From Cloacibacillus porcorum (GTDB lineage Bacteria > Synergistota > Synergistia > Synergistales > Synergistaceae), in contig NZ_CP016757.1 in assembly GCF_001701045.1 (NCBI RefSeq), positions 2,568,219 to 2,632,218 of the forward strand: a stretch of 64,000 nucleotides of DNA, written 5' to 3'. Under the pieces are notes generated by a model. The model ran no database searches. It had not been told where the DNA came from and saw nothing but the letters and a program-made list of their open reading frames with translations. Positions 53,894-62,688 of the stretch are shown one piece after another (the first letter of the stretch is position 1; every line of letters begins with the position of its first letter). The translations under genes were made by a program, and so were the position numbers.

Positions 53894-54922
53894 TTACAGC
53901 TCGAGCCTCATGTCTCCCTCTTTTATCAGCCCCGTCCGCCGCATCACCTCGGCGATTATCAGCGTCGTTACGGCGGGAAGTATGAAATGCATCAGGGCTA
54001 TCTGCATCAGCACCGCGGACGAGCTTCCCATAGCGTCGATCGCGCCGAACTGCCCCACCAGGCCGCTCGTGCCCATACCGGCGCCGGATGGTACGTTAGT
54101 CATCTTAAAGAGAAGCGTCGAGAGCGGGCCAAGGATGAAACTCGCGAGCGTCGGCGGCACCCAGATCATCGGATGGCGCACGATATTGGGCATCTGCAGC
54201 ATCGAAGTACCGAGCCCCTGTGAGAGAAGACCGGATACGCCGTTCTCGCGGAAAGACATCACCGCGAAGCCGATCATCTGCGTCGAACAGCCCACCGCCG
54301 CCGCGCCCGCGGCCAGCCCCGAGAGATTCAGAGCGACGGCGATCGCCGCGCTGGAAATCGGCAGTGTCAGTATCATGCCCATGATCGTGGAGACCACCGC
54401 CCCCATCGGTCCCGGCTGCAGCTCCGTCGCGCGCATTATCAGCAGGCCGAGCGCCGTCATCATCGCGCTGACGGGAGGGCCGATAAGCTTTGCCGCCGCC
54501 ATGCCGGTGATGATCGTCACCGCGGGGGTGGCGATAATGTCGATCACCGTCTCCTTTGAGACCATCTTGCCGCACTCCGTACCGATTATCGCCGCGACAA
54601 AGGCGCCCACGGGGCCGCCCCAGGTGTTCCCCGCGAAGCCGACGGCGGCGCAGGAAAAGACCACCATCTGCGGCGCCTTAAGCGCCTGGGCGATAGCTAC
54701 CGCAATCGCCGGCCCCACCATCTGTCCGGCCAGAGTGCCGAATTCCACCAATATCGGAATACCGCATTTCGAGCCGACGGTCTTTAATATGAGACCGGTG
54801 ATAAGGGAGGCGAAGAGGCCGATGCCCATAGCGCCGAGCGCCTCGACAAAATAACGTGAGAAGGAAAATTTTACATCTTTGCGTTCAAGAAATGCCGCGA
54901 AAGAACCTTTTTCTGATGACAA
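53894..54922 (-). CDS. PTS transporter subunit IIC-like membrane protein
   Basis: About 342 residues, around ten spans with many Gly/Ala (GGPVGAFVAAIIGTECGKM, SGLAAGAAAVGCSTQMIGFA, GMGTSGLVGQFGAIDAMG), matching the PTS_EIIC_2 type of stand-alone IIC proteins. I choose TTG 54922, because GAGG lies eight bases upstream and family members start at SSEKG-like sequence; ATG 54994 has no site. No EI, HPr, IIA or IIB is nearby, so phosphotransfer is doubtful and the substrate is unknown. Confidence 0.75.
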   Translation of the reverse strand: MSSEKGSFAAFLERKDVKFSFSRYFVEALGAMGIGLFASLITGLILKTVGSKCGIPILVEFGTLAGQMVGPAIAVAIAQALKAPQMVVFSCAAVGFAGNTWGGPVGAFVAAIIGTECGKMVSKETVIDIIATPAVTIITGMAAAKLIGPPVSAMMTALGLLIMRATELQPGPMGAVVSTIMGMILTLPISSAAIAVALNLSGLAAGAAAVGCSTQMIGFAVMSFRENGVSGLLSQGLGTSMLQMPNIVRHPMIWVPPTLASFILGPLSTLLFKMTNVPSGAGMGTSGLVGQFGAIDAMGSSSAVLMQIALMHFILPAVTTLIIAEVMRRTGLIKEGDMRLEL

Positions 54923-55179
54923 TGTAAACGCCTCATTTATATGAAAAATATTTTGCGTGATATTGTAGATTGTTAACATAAAACTGTCAAACATGAGAAA
55001 AATATATCAAACTCCGAATATTTATCCAAAAATACTTTAAAAAATTAACAATTAAGGCGCTAAATAACCACACTTTTTTTATCTCACGTAAATGTTTCCG
55101 CTCTAAACACGGCATGATAAGAAAGATATAAACCGTTGTTTATCATTTCACCTATTGAAGGTAAGTAGCGGTTTATCAA

Positions 55180-55395
55180 AGATTTTTGGCGCCCTCTCCG
55201 AGGGAGCTGGCTCGGCGGTGTTTTTCCGCCGAGACTGAGGGAGAGTTGACCTTAGGTTCTTCCACGGCTTTCGCCGCGGGCTTTGTTTGGCGCGGAAACC
55301 GCGCCAAACAGAACAACACTCCTTCCGTCAGCCGCCAAAAACAGGCGGCCGCCACCTCCCTCAGAGAGGGAGGCTACAAGGGCAAAGTCAAAAGC
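55180..55395. repeat. Palindromic intergenic repeat element (about 200 bp)
   Basis: Starts GGCGCCCTCTCCGAGGGAGC and ends near CCTCCCTCAGAGAGGGAGG. Inside are CTCGGCGG/CCGCCGAG around a T-rich loop, TTTGGCGCGG/CCGCGCCAAA, and GCCGCC/GGCGGC arms. The multi-arm fold, lack of an ORF and terminal repeats fit a MITE- or REP-like dispersed element; it is seen once here. Confidence 0.55.
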
Positions 55396-55459
55396 TAAAA
55401 CGTAATTTATTGCCCCGGCCTCTCCTGGCGCGGTTGCCCCTGACGCTGTTTATCTGCGG

Positions 55460-55487
55460 TTGACTTTTCTGAACTATCGCCTATAAT
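55460..55487 (+). promoter_or_regulatory. Promoter of the DEAD-box helicase gene
   Basis: TTGACT (55460-55465) and TATAAT (55482-55487), 16 bases apart. Confidence 0.75.
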
Positions 55488-55493
55488 ATGTAG

Positions 55494-55804
55494 GTTGCGC
55501 GGCATGAGGCCGCGTAACGGCATGAATTCTTTACACCGCGTACGATGTAACTTGGGAGTATTTCTTCTTACCGCCTGGCCGGATTGCGCGTCACAAGAAT
55601 TTTGTGCATTGATGCAACGGGGCAGATACCGATATTGATTCGGTCTATTGTTTAAACTGCGTAAAGATATTTACCTGACAGACGTATGCCTTTTGGATTA
55701 ACCGACTGTATCATCTATACAGCCGAGCGTTTTTCTGATGGCGGACGCCGATATAGCTGAACGCGATTTTCAACGCCCCCAATATATTTAGGAGGTAGTC
55801 TATA
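55494..55804 (+). promoter_or_regulatory. Long 5' leader of the DEAD-box helicase mRNA
   Basis: About 310 untranslated bases between the promoter and ATG 55805, with GCGCGGCATGAGGCCGCG near the start and several weaker stems, no credible ORF. Helicase and cold-shock mRNAs often have long regulatory leaders; autoregulation or cold response is inference. Confidence 0.45.
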
Positions 55805-57592
55805 ATGACACAGGAAATTCAGAAAAGATTTTCAGATTTTAATTTAAACCCCGCATTGCTCAAAGCGATAGAGCGTAAGGGTTTTGAACATCCAATGCCC
55901 GTCCAGACGGCGGTGCTTGAGGATGAAAGCGTAATGGACAATGACGTCATCGTCCAGGCAAAGACCGGTTCGGGCAAAACACTCGCCTTTGCGCTGCCGC
56001 TTCTGAACCAGATTGACGCGAGAGAGAAGATGCCGCAGATAATCGTCCTCTCGCCGACGCGCGAGCTGGCCCAGCAGACGGCCCGCGAATTCGCCTGGCT
56101 CGGAGCCGACCTTGGCGTGCGCGTGGCGACGCTCGTCGGCGGCCTGGACATGGAGCGCCAGATACGCGCGCTGCGCGACGGCGCCTCCGTGGTCGTGGGC
56201 ACGCCGGGACGTATCCTCGACCATCTGCGCCGCGGCACCCTCAAGACCGCGGACATCAAGAGCGTCGTCCTCGACGAGGGCGACCACATGCTTGACATGG
56301 GCTTCCACGACGAGATGGAGGCCATTCTTGAGGCAATGGTCCATGTGGAGCGCACCTGGCTCTTCTCCGCCACGATGCCGCCCGAGGTGCTCTCGCTCAC
56401 AAAGCAGTACCTCAACGCGCCGAAGAAGATCTCGCTCGTCTCCGACATCACCTCGCACAGCGAGATCACGCAGAAGGCCTATATAATCCCCTCGCGCAGA
56501 CGCTTTGAGGGACTCACGAACGTGCTTATCTGGGAGAACCCCAGCAAGTCGCTGATCTTCTGCGGCACCCGCGCGGAGACGCAGGACATCGCGGACAAGC
56601 TCTGCGACATCGGCTTCCGCGCCACCGCGATACACGGCGACATGAGCCAGCGCGAGCGCAACAACGCCCTTTCGGCGCTGCGCGGCGGACGCGTGTCGAT
56701 ACTCGTCGCGACCGACGTCGCGGCGCGCGGTCTCGATATCGACGCGGTCAGCCATGTTCTCCAGTACGGACTGCCGCAGAACCTCGAGGCTTTCGTACAC
56801 CGCAGCGGCCGTACCGGACGCGCGGGGCACGAGGGCAGCAACCTCATCCTCCTCACGGCGCGCGAGGCGCGTCAGTTCAAGGGGATGATAATGCACTCTG
56901 GATCGAAGCTCAAACTTGAATGGATTCCCGCTCCCGACGCCTCGGAGATCGAGGGGCAGGCGCGTATCCGCTTTGAGAACAATATTCTTGAGCACGCCCT
57001 CGAATCGAACGAATTCGAGTCATGGGCGATGGAGCTGCTGAAACGCGAAGAGGCCCCCACGCTCGTCTCGGGACTACTCGCGAAGGCCTACGGCGACCAG
57101 CCCTCGGGCTATTCGATACGCGACGACGTCCAGTTTGAGATGGACCGCGAGAAGGGCCGCCGTGACTCCGGCGCGCCGCGCGGCGACAAGGCTCCCGGAC
57201 GCAAGGAACGTTTCCAGCGCCCGGATATGACGGGCGGCGTCGCCGTGCAGTTCGCCCAGGGACGCGACGACGGCTGGGAGGTCGGACCGCTCCTCGGCGC
57301 GCTCTGCCGCAACATCGGCATCGGCCGCGAGGACGTGGGAAATATCAAGCTTCGCGATACAAGCGCGACGGTAGAGCTGTCGCCGCGCGGCGCGGCGCTG
57401 CTTGACGCGCGCAAAGAACGCCTTGAAAGGGACGGGCTGACTGTCAGCTCCGTAAAGCCCTCGACCGGCGGAGAGCGCCGCGGCTCCTACCGCTCCGACT
57501 CCAAGCCGCCCCGCCGCGACGGCGGTTTCCGCAGAGACCGCGACAGGGAGAGGGACGGCGACCGCGCCGGAAGAAGACGCTTCTCCAAATAG
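55805..57592 (+). CDS. deaD: DEAD-box RNA helicase with DbpA-type RNA-binding domain
   Basis: 595 residues. Motif Q region (LKAIERKGFEHPMPVQTAVL), I AKTGSGKT, Ia PTRELAQQ, TPGR, III SAT, V ATDVAARGLDID, VI HRSGRTGRAG. Motif II reads DEGD instead of DEAD, with the flanking VVLDEGDHMLDMGF otherwise normal. A DbpA-like fold follows near residues 480-555 (AVQFAQGRDDGWEVGPLLGA), then an Arg/Gly/Ser-rich basic tail (GERRGSYRSDS; RRDRDRERDGDRAGRRR). It should unwind structured RNA in ribosome assembly or decay. GGAGG before ATG. Confidence 0.93.
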   Translation: MTQEIQKRFSDFNLNPALLKAIERKGFEHPMPVQTAVLEDESVMDNDVIVQAKTGSGKTLAFALPLLNQIDAREKMPQIIVLSPTRELAQQTAREFAWLGADLGVRVATLVGGLDMERQIRALRDGASVVVGTPGRILDHLRRGTLKTADIKSVVLDEGDHMLDMGFHDEMEAILEAMVHVERTWLFSATMPPEVLSLTKQYLNAPKKISLVSDITSHSEITQKAYIIPSRRRFEGLTNVLIWENPSKSLIFCGTRAETQDIADKLCDIGFRATAIHGDMSQRERNNALSALRGGRVSILVATDVAARGLDIDAVSHVLQYGLPQNLEAFVHRSGRTGRAGHEGSNLILLTAREARQFKGMIMHSGSKLKLEWIPAPDASEIEGQARIRFENNILEHALESNEFESWAMELLKREEAPTLVSGLLAKAYGDQPSGYSIRDDVQFEMDREKGRRDSGAPRGDKAPGRKERFQRPDMTGGVAVQFAQGRDDGWEVGPLLGALCRNIGIGREDVGNIKLRDTSATVELSPRGAALLDARKERLERDGLTVSSVKPSTGGERRGSYRSDSKPPRRDGGFRRDRDRERDGDRAGRRRFSK

Positions 57593-57632
57593 AGCCGGCG
57601 GCACAGCAGCCAGCCGTACTTCAAGATACTTT

Positions 57633-57660
57633 GAACGCCCCGCCTTTTGGCGGGGTGTTC
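57633..57660. terminator. Bidirectional terminator after deaD
   Basis: A near-perfect 12-bp stem GAACGCCCCGCC/GGCGGGGTGTTC with a TTTT loop and T-rich flank; it ends both deaD and the convergent HxlR gene. Confidence 0.85.
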
Positions 57661-57666
57661 TTTGTC

Positions 57667-58047
57667 TTACGCCTTTCTGAGCTCGTCAAGCCTCATCTGC
57701 TCCTCGCCCCACCGGTATAGCTCTTTAAGCGTGGGAAACAGCGAACGCCCGCGCGGCGTCAGCGAATATTCCACCCGCGGCGGCACCGTCTCGTACTGCC
57801 GCCGTTCGACGAGGCCGTGCTCTTCAAGCTCGTGCAGCGACTTCGTCAGCATCATATTCGTAATTCCGCGCACGCTCCGCTTAAGCTCGTTATAGCGCGT
57901 CGCCTCGCGCGGGAAGAGATGCCAGAGAATCGGCAGCTTCCACTTCTGCCCGATTATCCCCAGCGCGTATGTTACGGGACAAGTCGAGACATACACGCCG
58001 TCGTCCGGCTGCTCCGAACGGCGGCAAAAAAATTCTTTTTCATCCAT
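57667..58047 (-). CDS. HxlR-family regulator
   Basis: 126 residues with CPVTYALGIIGQKWKLPILW and a winged HTH (RYNELKRSVRGITNMMLTKSL; EHGLVERRQYETVPPRVEYSLT). The family's Cys before the first helix (TCPV) is present and may sense quinones, aldehydes or oxidants. It is divergent from a nitroreductase-flavodoxin pair, which it probably controls from the 122-base gap. Confidence 0.9.
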   Translation of the reverse strand: MDEKEFFCRRSEQPDDGVYVSTCPVTYALGIIGQKWKLPILWHLFPREATRYNELKRSVRGITNMMLTKSLHELEEHGLVERRQYETVPPRVEYSLTPRGRSLFPTLKELYRWGEEQMRLDELRKA

Positions 58048-58169
58048 TGCCAGCGCCCCATTTCAATAGTATCTAATTTATACTCACACAGAAAAAACTG
58101 CATACTTGAAGATTTCTTCCCAACTGTTATCATCATACTACAAAATCTGAACTATGAGGTGATGCGAAA

Positions 58170-58730
58170 ATGGATTTCATAAAGCTGGCAAAAGAGCGTT
58201 ATTCCGTGAGGAAATTCGCCGCGAAAAAGGTCGAAGAGGAAAAGGTCGCGCAGATACTGGAGGCGGGCCGCTGCGCCCCCACGGCGGTAAATTACCAGCC
58301 CCAGAGGATACTGGTCATCGAGAGCGGCGACAGCCTCGCCAAACTGAGGGAGTGCACCCCCTATCATTTCAACGCGCCTCTTGCGCTGCTCGTCTGCTAT
58401 GACAGGACGGCGAGCTGGAAACGCTCCTACGACGGCTGCGACATGGGCGTGGTCGACGCCTCGATAGTCGCCGCGCAGATGATGCTGGAGGCGGCGTCGC
58501 TCGGCCTCGGCACAACCTGGGTCGGACATTTCGACCCCGCCGCGGTGAGAACGGCCTTTGAACTGCCTGAATATATCGAGCCGGTGGCGCTCCTGCCGAC
58601 CGGCTATCCGCATGATAGCGCGAAGCCGAGCCATCTGCACGAAGACCGCCTCCGCCTTGACGATACGGTCTTTTACAACAGCTTCGATGGTATCGCCCCC
58701 GGCGCGAAGGGCGCGGGCGCTCACGATTAG
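58170..58730 (+). CDS. Nitroreductase-family FMN protein
   Basis: 186 residues starting MDFIKLAKERYSVRKF, with the FMN-binding RYSVRKF and the family's AQMMLEAASLGLGTTWVG. Reduces quinones, nitro compounds or flavins with NAD(P)H. ATG after GAGGTGATGCG. It is 20 bases before the flavodoxin-type gene, and a fragment of a second copy lies at 60.4 kb. Confidence 0.9.
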   Translation: MDFIKLAKERYSVRKFAAKKVEEEKVAQILEAGRCAPTAVNYQPQRILVIESGDSLAKLRECTPYHFNAPLALLVCYDRTASWKRSYDGCDMGVVDASIVAAQMMLEAASLGLGTTWVGHFDPAAVRTAFELPEYIEPVALLPTGYPHDSAKPSHLHEDRLRLDDTVFYNSFDGIAPGAKGAGAHD

Positions 58731-58750
58731 CGCGTGAGAGGCGGGATGAT

Positions 58751-59419
58751 ATGAAGATATATATTCTGGACGGCGGGCCGCGTAAAGACGGCAACACCGC
58801 CGCGATGTGCGAAAGCTTCGCCAGGGGGGCGGCCGAGGCGGGAGCGGAGAGCGAGAGAGTCCGCCTCTTCGATTACAGTTACACCGGCTGCCGCAGCTGC
58901 TTCGCCTGCAAGGCGAGGGGCGGCCCCTCCTACGGGCGCTGCGGCTGGCGCGACGGGATTTATGAACTGCTTGACTCCGTGGCGCACGCCGACGGGGTGG
59001 TATTCGCCTCGCCCGTCTACTTCGGCACGATAACGCCGCAGCTGCACGCCTTCATCGAGAGGCTGTTTTTCCCCTTCGTCGTCTACGACAAAAAATACAG
59101 CGTCATCGCGCCCAAGAGGCCGGAGACCGCCGTCATCTACACGATGAACGTCAAAGAGCCGGTGCTGACCAAGGACTATATCGGAGAGGCGAATAGCGGG
59201 CCGCTGGGATTTTTTGAACGATATGTGACAAGGGTCTATAAGAGGCCGGAACGCATCTGCGCCTTCAACACCTACCAGTTCAGCGACTACGGCAAGTTTG
59301 TCGCGGACGGCTGGGACGAACGCGAGAAGGCGGAGTGGCGGGAGCGCGAGCTGCCGCGCGAGCTGCGGGAGGCCTTCGAGGCGGGCAAACGCATGGCGGA
59401 AAAGATAAAAAAGGGATAA
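58751..59419 (+). CDS. Flavodoxin-like / NADPH-dependent FMN reductase family protein
   Basis: 222 residues. GGPRKDGNTAAMCESFARGA binds the FMN phosphate; a cysteine motif (YTGCRSCFACKARGG, then GRCGW) resembles the iron-sulfur flavoproteins, and ASPVYFGTITPQLHAFIER is a typical FMN-site block. Probably an Fe-S flavoprotein used in oxidant or quinone defence with the nitroreductase. Confidence 0.85.
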   Translation: MKIYILDGGPRKDGNTAAMCESFARGAAEAGAESERVRLFDYSYTGCRSCFACKARGGPSYGRCGWRDGIYELLDSVAHADGVVFASPVYFGTITPQLHAFIERLFFPFVVYDKKYSVIAPKRPETAVIYTMNVKEPVLTKDYIGEANSGPLGFFERYVTRVYKRPERICAFNTYQFSDYGKFVADGWDEREKAEWRERELPRELREAFEAGKRMAEKIKKG

Positions 59420-59428
59420 CGGACAAAG

Positions 59429-59450
59429 CCGCCGGCTTTCGCCGGCGGCC
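59429..59450. terminator. Hairpin after the flavodoxin-type gene
   Basis: GCCGCCGGC/GCCGGCGGC with a 4-base loop; the T tract is weak. Confidence 0.6.
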
Positions 59451-59471
59451 TGCTGCCGTCAATTATCTTAT

Positions 59472-59933
59472 CTATCCCTCAATGGCGATGAGGTTGTTTT
59501 TAGCGGGAAGTTTGTTTTGTTCTTCCTTCGGAAACGTGACGGTCAGGATACCGTCGGCGAATTTCGCCCTGATATCCTCCTGCTTCACCTCTTCGCCGAC
59601 GAAAAACGTCCGCGAGCAGCTGCCGGAGAAACGTTCCCTTCTGATGAACTTGCCGTCCTCGGGTTTTTCTTCCCTCTCATAGCTGCGGTCGGCGCTGATC
59701 GTCAGATAGCCGTCGTTAAGCTCGGCCTTGATATCTTCCTTCCTGAACCCCGGCAGATCGATATCGAGGATATAGCTGCCGTCCTTCTCTTTCACGTCGG
59801 TCTTCATGAGGTTTTTCTCACGCCTGCCGTATATTCCGCCGCCCAGGGCCGGCATCTGCATCCTGCCCACGAAGGGGAAGTCGTCCATCAGCTCGTCAAA
59901 TAGATTTTCTCCGAAAAGTTTTGGCATCATCAT
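59472..59933 (-). CDS. Hsp20/alpha-crystallin small heat-shock protein
   Basis: 153 residues: N-terminal MMMPKLFGENLFDELMDDFPF, alpha-crystallin domain (KEKDGSYILDIDLPGFRKEDI ... ADGILTVTFPK), and a short C-terminal tail. Holds unfolding proteins. ATG 59933 follows AGGAGG by eight bases. A CIRCE-like operator overlaps its promoter, so HrcA control is predicted. Confidence 0.93.
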   Translation of the reverse strand: MMMPKLFGENLFDELMDDFPFVGRMQMPALGGGIYGRREKNLMKTDVKEKDGSYILDIDLPGFRKEDIKAELNDGYLTISADRSYEREEKPEDGKFIRRERFSGSCSRTFFVGEEVKQEDIRAKFADGILTVTFPKEEQNKLPAKNNLIAIEG

Positions 59934-60026
59934 TGTGCATTCCTCCTTAAATTATTACTTAATGCGATACCCCGGCGGAGATTCCGCCGCTTCGAAGAGC
60001 ATCCGCTGTTCTTCTTTTCAAAAAGA

Positions 60027-60068
60027 ATTATAACACCTTTGTTAGCAGAGTCAATAGGTGAGTGCTAA
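60027..60068 (-). promoter_or_regulatory. Promoter with CIRCE-like HrcA operator
   Basis: Plus strand TTAGCAGAG (60042-60050), nine bases, GAGTGCTAA (60060-60068): the 9-9-9 geometry of CIRCE, with one arm off consensus in its last three bases. On the minus strand TTGACT (60049-60054) and TATAAT (60027-60032) are 16 bases apart; the non-consensus arm bases form part of this -35. Confidence 0.75.
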
Positions 60069-60337
60069 TTTTTGACTAAATTTGATATTAATTATTATCA
60101 GCGATAATATTTCAAAATAATAAGATTCGCCTGTCTCTAACAATACTATCATATAGAAGATATTTTACTATATTATATACTATTTATATATTATTATTTT
60201 ATCCCTCTCAATATCAGGCAGGCTGTGATTTTTTATTTTTGAAAGCATCTATTTTTCAGCAAAACGCACAAAAAAAACGACGTCTCTATTTTCAAAAGAC
60301 ATCGGCGGCGCGCCCGCAGAAATATATAATTAACTGA

Positions 60338-60502
60338 ATGCCCGACATTCCGCACGTCTGTTATGACAAGAGGGCTGGCTGGAAACGGTCCAGGGGCGGC
60401 TTCGATATGAGCGTGACAGAGACCGCGGTCTGTGGCATAAGAGATAGAGGGACAACAAACAGGCCGGATATCATGTCAGCCGCCGGCATTGCCGGTGGCT
60501 GA
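60338..60502 (+). pseudogene. Nitroreductase gene fragment
   Basis: A 54-codon frame contains HVCYDKRAGWKRSRGGFDMSV, closely like LVCYDRTASWKRSYDGCDMGV of the intact nitroreductase at 58.2-58.7 kb. The rest is unrelated and no ribosome site is seen. The frame's end overlaps a hairpin (about 60475-60502). The rest of the gap 60069-60543 is AT-rich with nothing recognised. Confidence 0.65.
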
Positions 60503-60543
60503 CATTTTGAGTATCTTAAATTAAACTGCAGGCTTCGCCTATC

Positions 60544-62688
60544 TTACCTCTTTTTCCGATAGACGAGCGGCAGCATCGCGGCGCCCAGGAGCAGAAGCGC
60601 GCCAAATCCGCCGTTGCATCCGCTGCTCGAACCGCCAGAGGCCTTCTTCTCCGTCTGGACGACTGCCGGCGGGTCGGCCACAAATGCGTCAGCCTTGTCA
60701 AGGTCAAAGCGTCCGCCGTCTTTAATGAACAGCACAAGGTCATACTCCGTATCGGCGGCTATGCTATCCGCTATGGTACTTGTACCCTGCAGCATGACTG
60801 TGTAGCTCTCATCGGCAAAGTCTGCCGCCGCGGCGGCGTAGACAAAACGTGCGGCTTCGCCGCTGCCGAGGTATTTGATCACATTAATCTTCGAGGGATC
60901 GGTGGCGTAGAGGTCTTTGCCCTTTATCTTGTAGGCTACCGCCGCCGTCTGCGCCTTTGCCACTTCCGCGCTGAACACGGGAAGAGGTCCGACTTTGGTT
61001 ATCGTTTCGTTGTATGCCACGAGAGAGGATGCCGCGTTACGCACCGTCTCCGCCTTCACGGTGATGGCTCCGCTGGCGTCCACAACGAGGTCTCCTGAGC
61101 TGATACCCTCCAGCTTCTCCGACGTATCGCGGATCACATTATTCTTTTCAGCGGGCGTGGCATCCGGCGCCACAGCATAGATCTTAGCCTCTACGGGTTT
61201 CACTTCGGCGGGGGTATCTTTCGGAAGCTGCGGTTTGACAGGTTCCGCCACACCGGAATCTCTGCCCATGACCATAAGGCTTCCGTTGTCCCATTTATAC
61301 TCCTTCCAATTGTCGGCTGCGATGATAACATCTACCTTCGCTGCTATCGCGGCATTCTTGATGGTCAAGATATTGGTGGCGGGCATCTTGTTGAAATCGC
61401 CGGTAACCTTTATTGTTTTCGCGCCGCCGAGGTCATTTATCGTCACTTTGCTCCCACTGTCCACGACAAGGATATCCATGGAGGAGATCGTAAGAGCCGA
61501 GAGGTCGGCCTTTACTCTTGTAAACTTGAGGGTCGTGCCCTTCTCTGTTCCGGAGCCGTCGATCGTCACTCCCGCCATCACCGGCGTCTTCGGGATGTCG
61601 TACAGCTCTATTGTGGCTGAGCCTACGGGTGTAGCCTCTCCCGTTGCCGCCTCGCCGCCGGCCTTGACGTCTGAGACGGCTTTGAGACCTTCTTCTCCGA
61701 TCAGCCTTATCTCCGCGACATCTACGCTGCTGACGGAGGCCGCTGTCTCAATACGGCCGCCGCCGCGCACATGGGCTACCGTTCCGCCCTTTATCTCGAT
61801 GATAGCATTCTTAACATGGCTGATACCGCCCTCAGCGTTTCCGCCGCCGTAGACATAGCCCTTTTCCGTCAGCTTGTCGTCTTCTCCGTTACCTTTTATT
61901 GAATAGGTTCCCGGTATCGAGGCGCCTTTGTTCACGATAATGTGCGACTGCCCTACGGTGGAAATTGTGTCCGCCTTCCTCGACTCGCCGCCGCCATAGA
62001 CGGAACGCACGACCTTCGCGCCGCTGTTTATATTCACCAGCGTCTTGTCTACGCTGACGCCGGTAGTGCCAGTGAGGATCACTGAGCCGCCGTATACGCT
62101 GTGGCCTACGATGGAGTCCTCAACGGCGACTGTCGCCGACGACAGATCTACTGCGGTGGTATTCCATACCAATACGCCGCCCACTATTTTAAACTGTTTG
62201 TCTCTCCAGTCTTTTCCTGTGGGATCATCCATTTTAACATTCTTTACGGTGAGGTCTGTGGAGGCACTCGCAACAGCCTCTTTTTTGGCGCCGATCGCCC
62301 ACAGATAAGTAGGATCGGCTATCTTAAAGTTCTCAATAAGTTTGGCACCATAAATCTTAGCATTCGCCTTGTCACCTATATTAGCGTCGCCGCTCGTGCT
62401 GGTTACCGTGACGCCATCTCCACTTATCACTTCAGAACCAGAACCGAAAGTAAGCTTATATCCCTTAAGGTCTATCTTCACAGGCGATTTTGCCGCGTCA
62501 CTTGTATCCCACGTATGATCGCCGGAAAGCACCGCCTCTGTGCCATTATCATTCCATACGATGCTCTCGTTTACTACTGTCCCCGTAGTGGCAAACGCCG
62601 TGCCTGCCAACGCGCATAAAGCAAAAAACAGCGCAAATATTCCATATTTCCCTGAGAATTTCAAACTTCTCACGCACCCTTTCTTCAA
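60544..62688 (-). CDS. Surface protein with Synergist-CTERM sorting signal
   Basis: About 714 residues: signal peptide (GIFALFFALCALAGTAFA), a long repetitive beta-rich region of Val/Thr/Gly-rich units (VYGGSVILTGTTGVSV, YGGGNAEGGISHV, VRGGGRIETAASV) suggesting a beta-helix, then a charged region and a C-terminal SSSGCNGGFGALLLLGAAML with RKKR. The last part is the Synergist-CTERM signal. The apparent start is TTG 62688 with a distant GGGG; a later start (GTG near codon 6 or TTG near 9) is possible. Likely cell-surface adhesin. Confidence 0.8.
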   Translation of the reverse strand: MKKGCVRSLKFSGKYGIFALFFALCALAGTAFATTGTVVNESIVWNDNGTEAVLSGDHTWDTSDAAKSPVKIDLKGYKLTFGSGSEVISGDGVTVTSTSGDANIGDKANAKIYGAKLIENFKIADPTYLWAIGAKKEAVASASTDLTVKNVKMDDPTGKDWRDKQFKIVGGVLVWNTTAVDLSSATVAVEDSIVGHSVYGGSVILTGTTGVSVDKTLVNINSGAKVVRSVYGGGESRKADTISTVGQSHIIVNKGASIPGTYSIKGNGEDDKLTEKGYVYGGGNAEGGISHVKNAIIEIKGGTVAHVRGGGRIETAASVSSVDVAEIRLIGEEGLKAVSDVKAGGEAATGEATPVGSATIELYDIPKTPVMAGVTIDGSGTEKGTTLKFTRVKADLSALTISSMDILVVDSGSKVTINDLGGAKTIKVTGDFNKMPATNILTIKNAAIAAKVDVIIAADNWKEYKWDNGSLMVMGRDSGVAEPVKPQLPKDTPAEVKPVEAKIYAVAPDATPAEKNNVIRDTSEKLEGISSGDLVVDASGAITVKAETVRNAASSLVAYNETITKVGPLPVFSAEVAKAQTAAVAYKIKGKDLYATDPSKINVIKYLGSGEAARFVYAAAAADFADESYTVMLQGTSTIADSIAADTEYDLVLFIKDGGRFDLDKADAFVADPPAVVQTEKKASGGSSSGCNGGFGALLLLGAAMLPLVYRKKR

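Noticed and set aside
53910-54854. 314-codon plus-strand ORF
   Set aside because: Mirror frame of the PTS-IIC-like gene; low-complexity Ala/Pro/Ile composition.
55844-56995. 383-codon minus-strand ORF
   Set aside because: Lies wholly antisense to the helicase motifs of deaD and has no ribosome site or family features.
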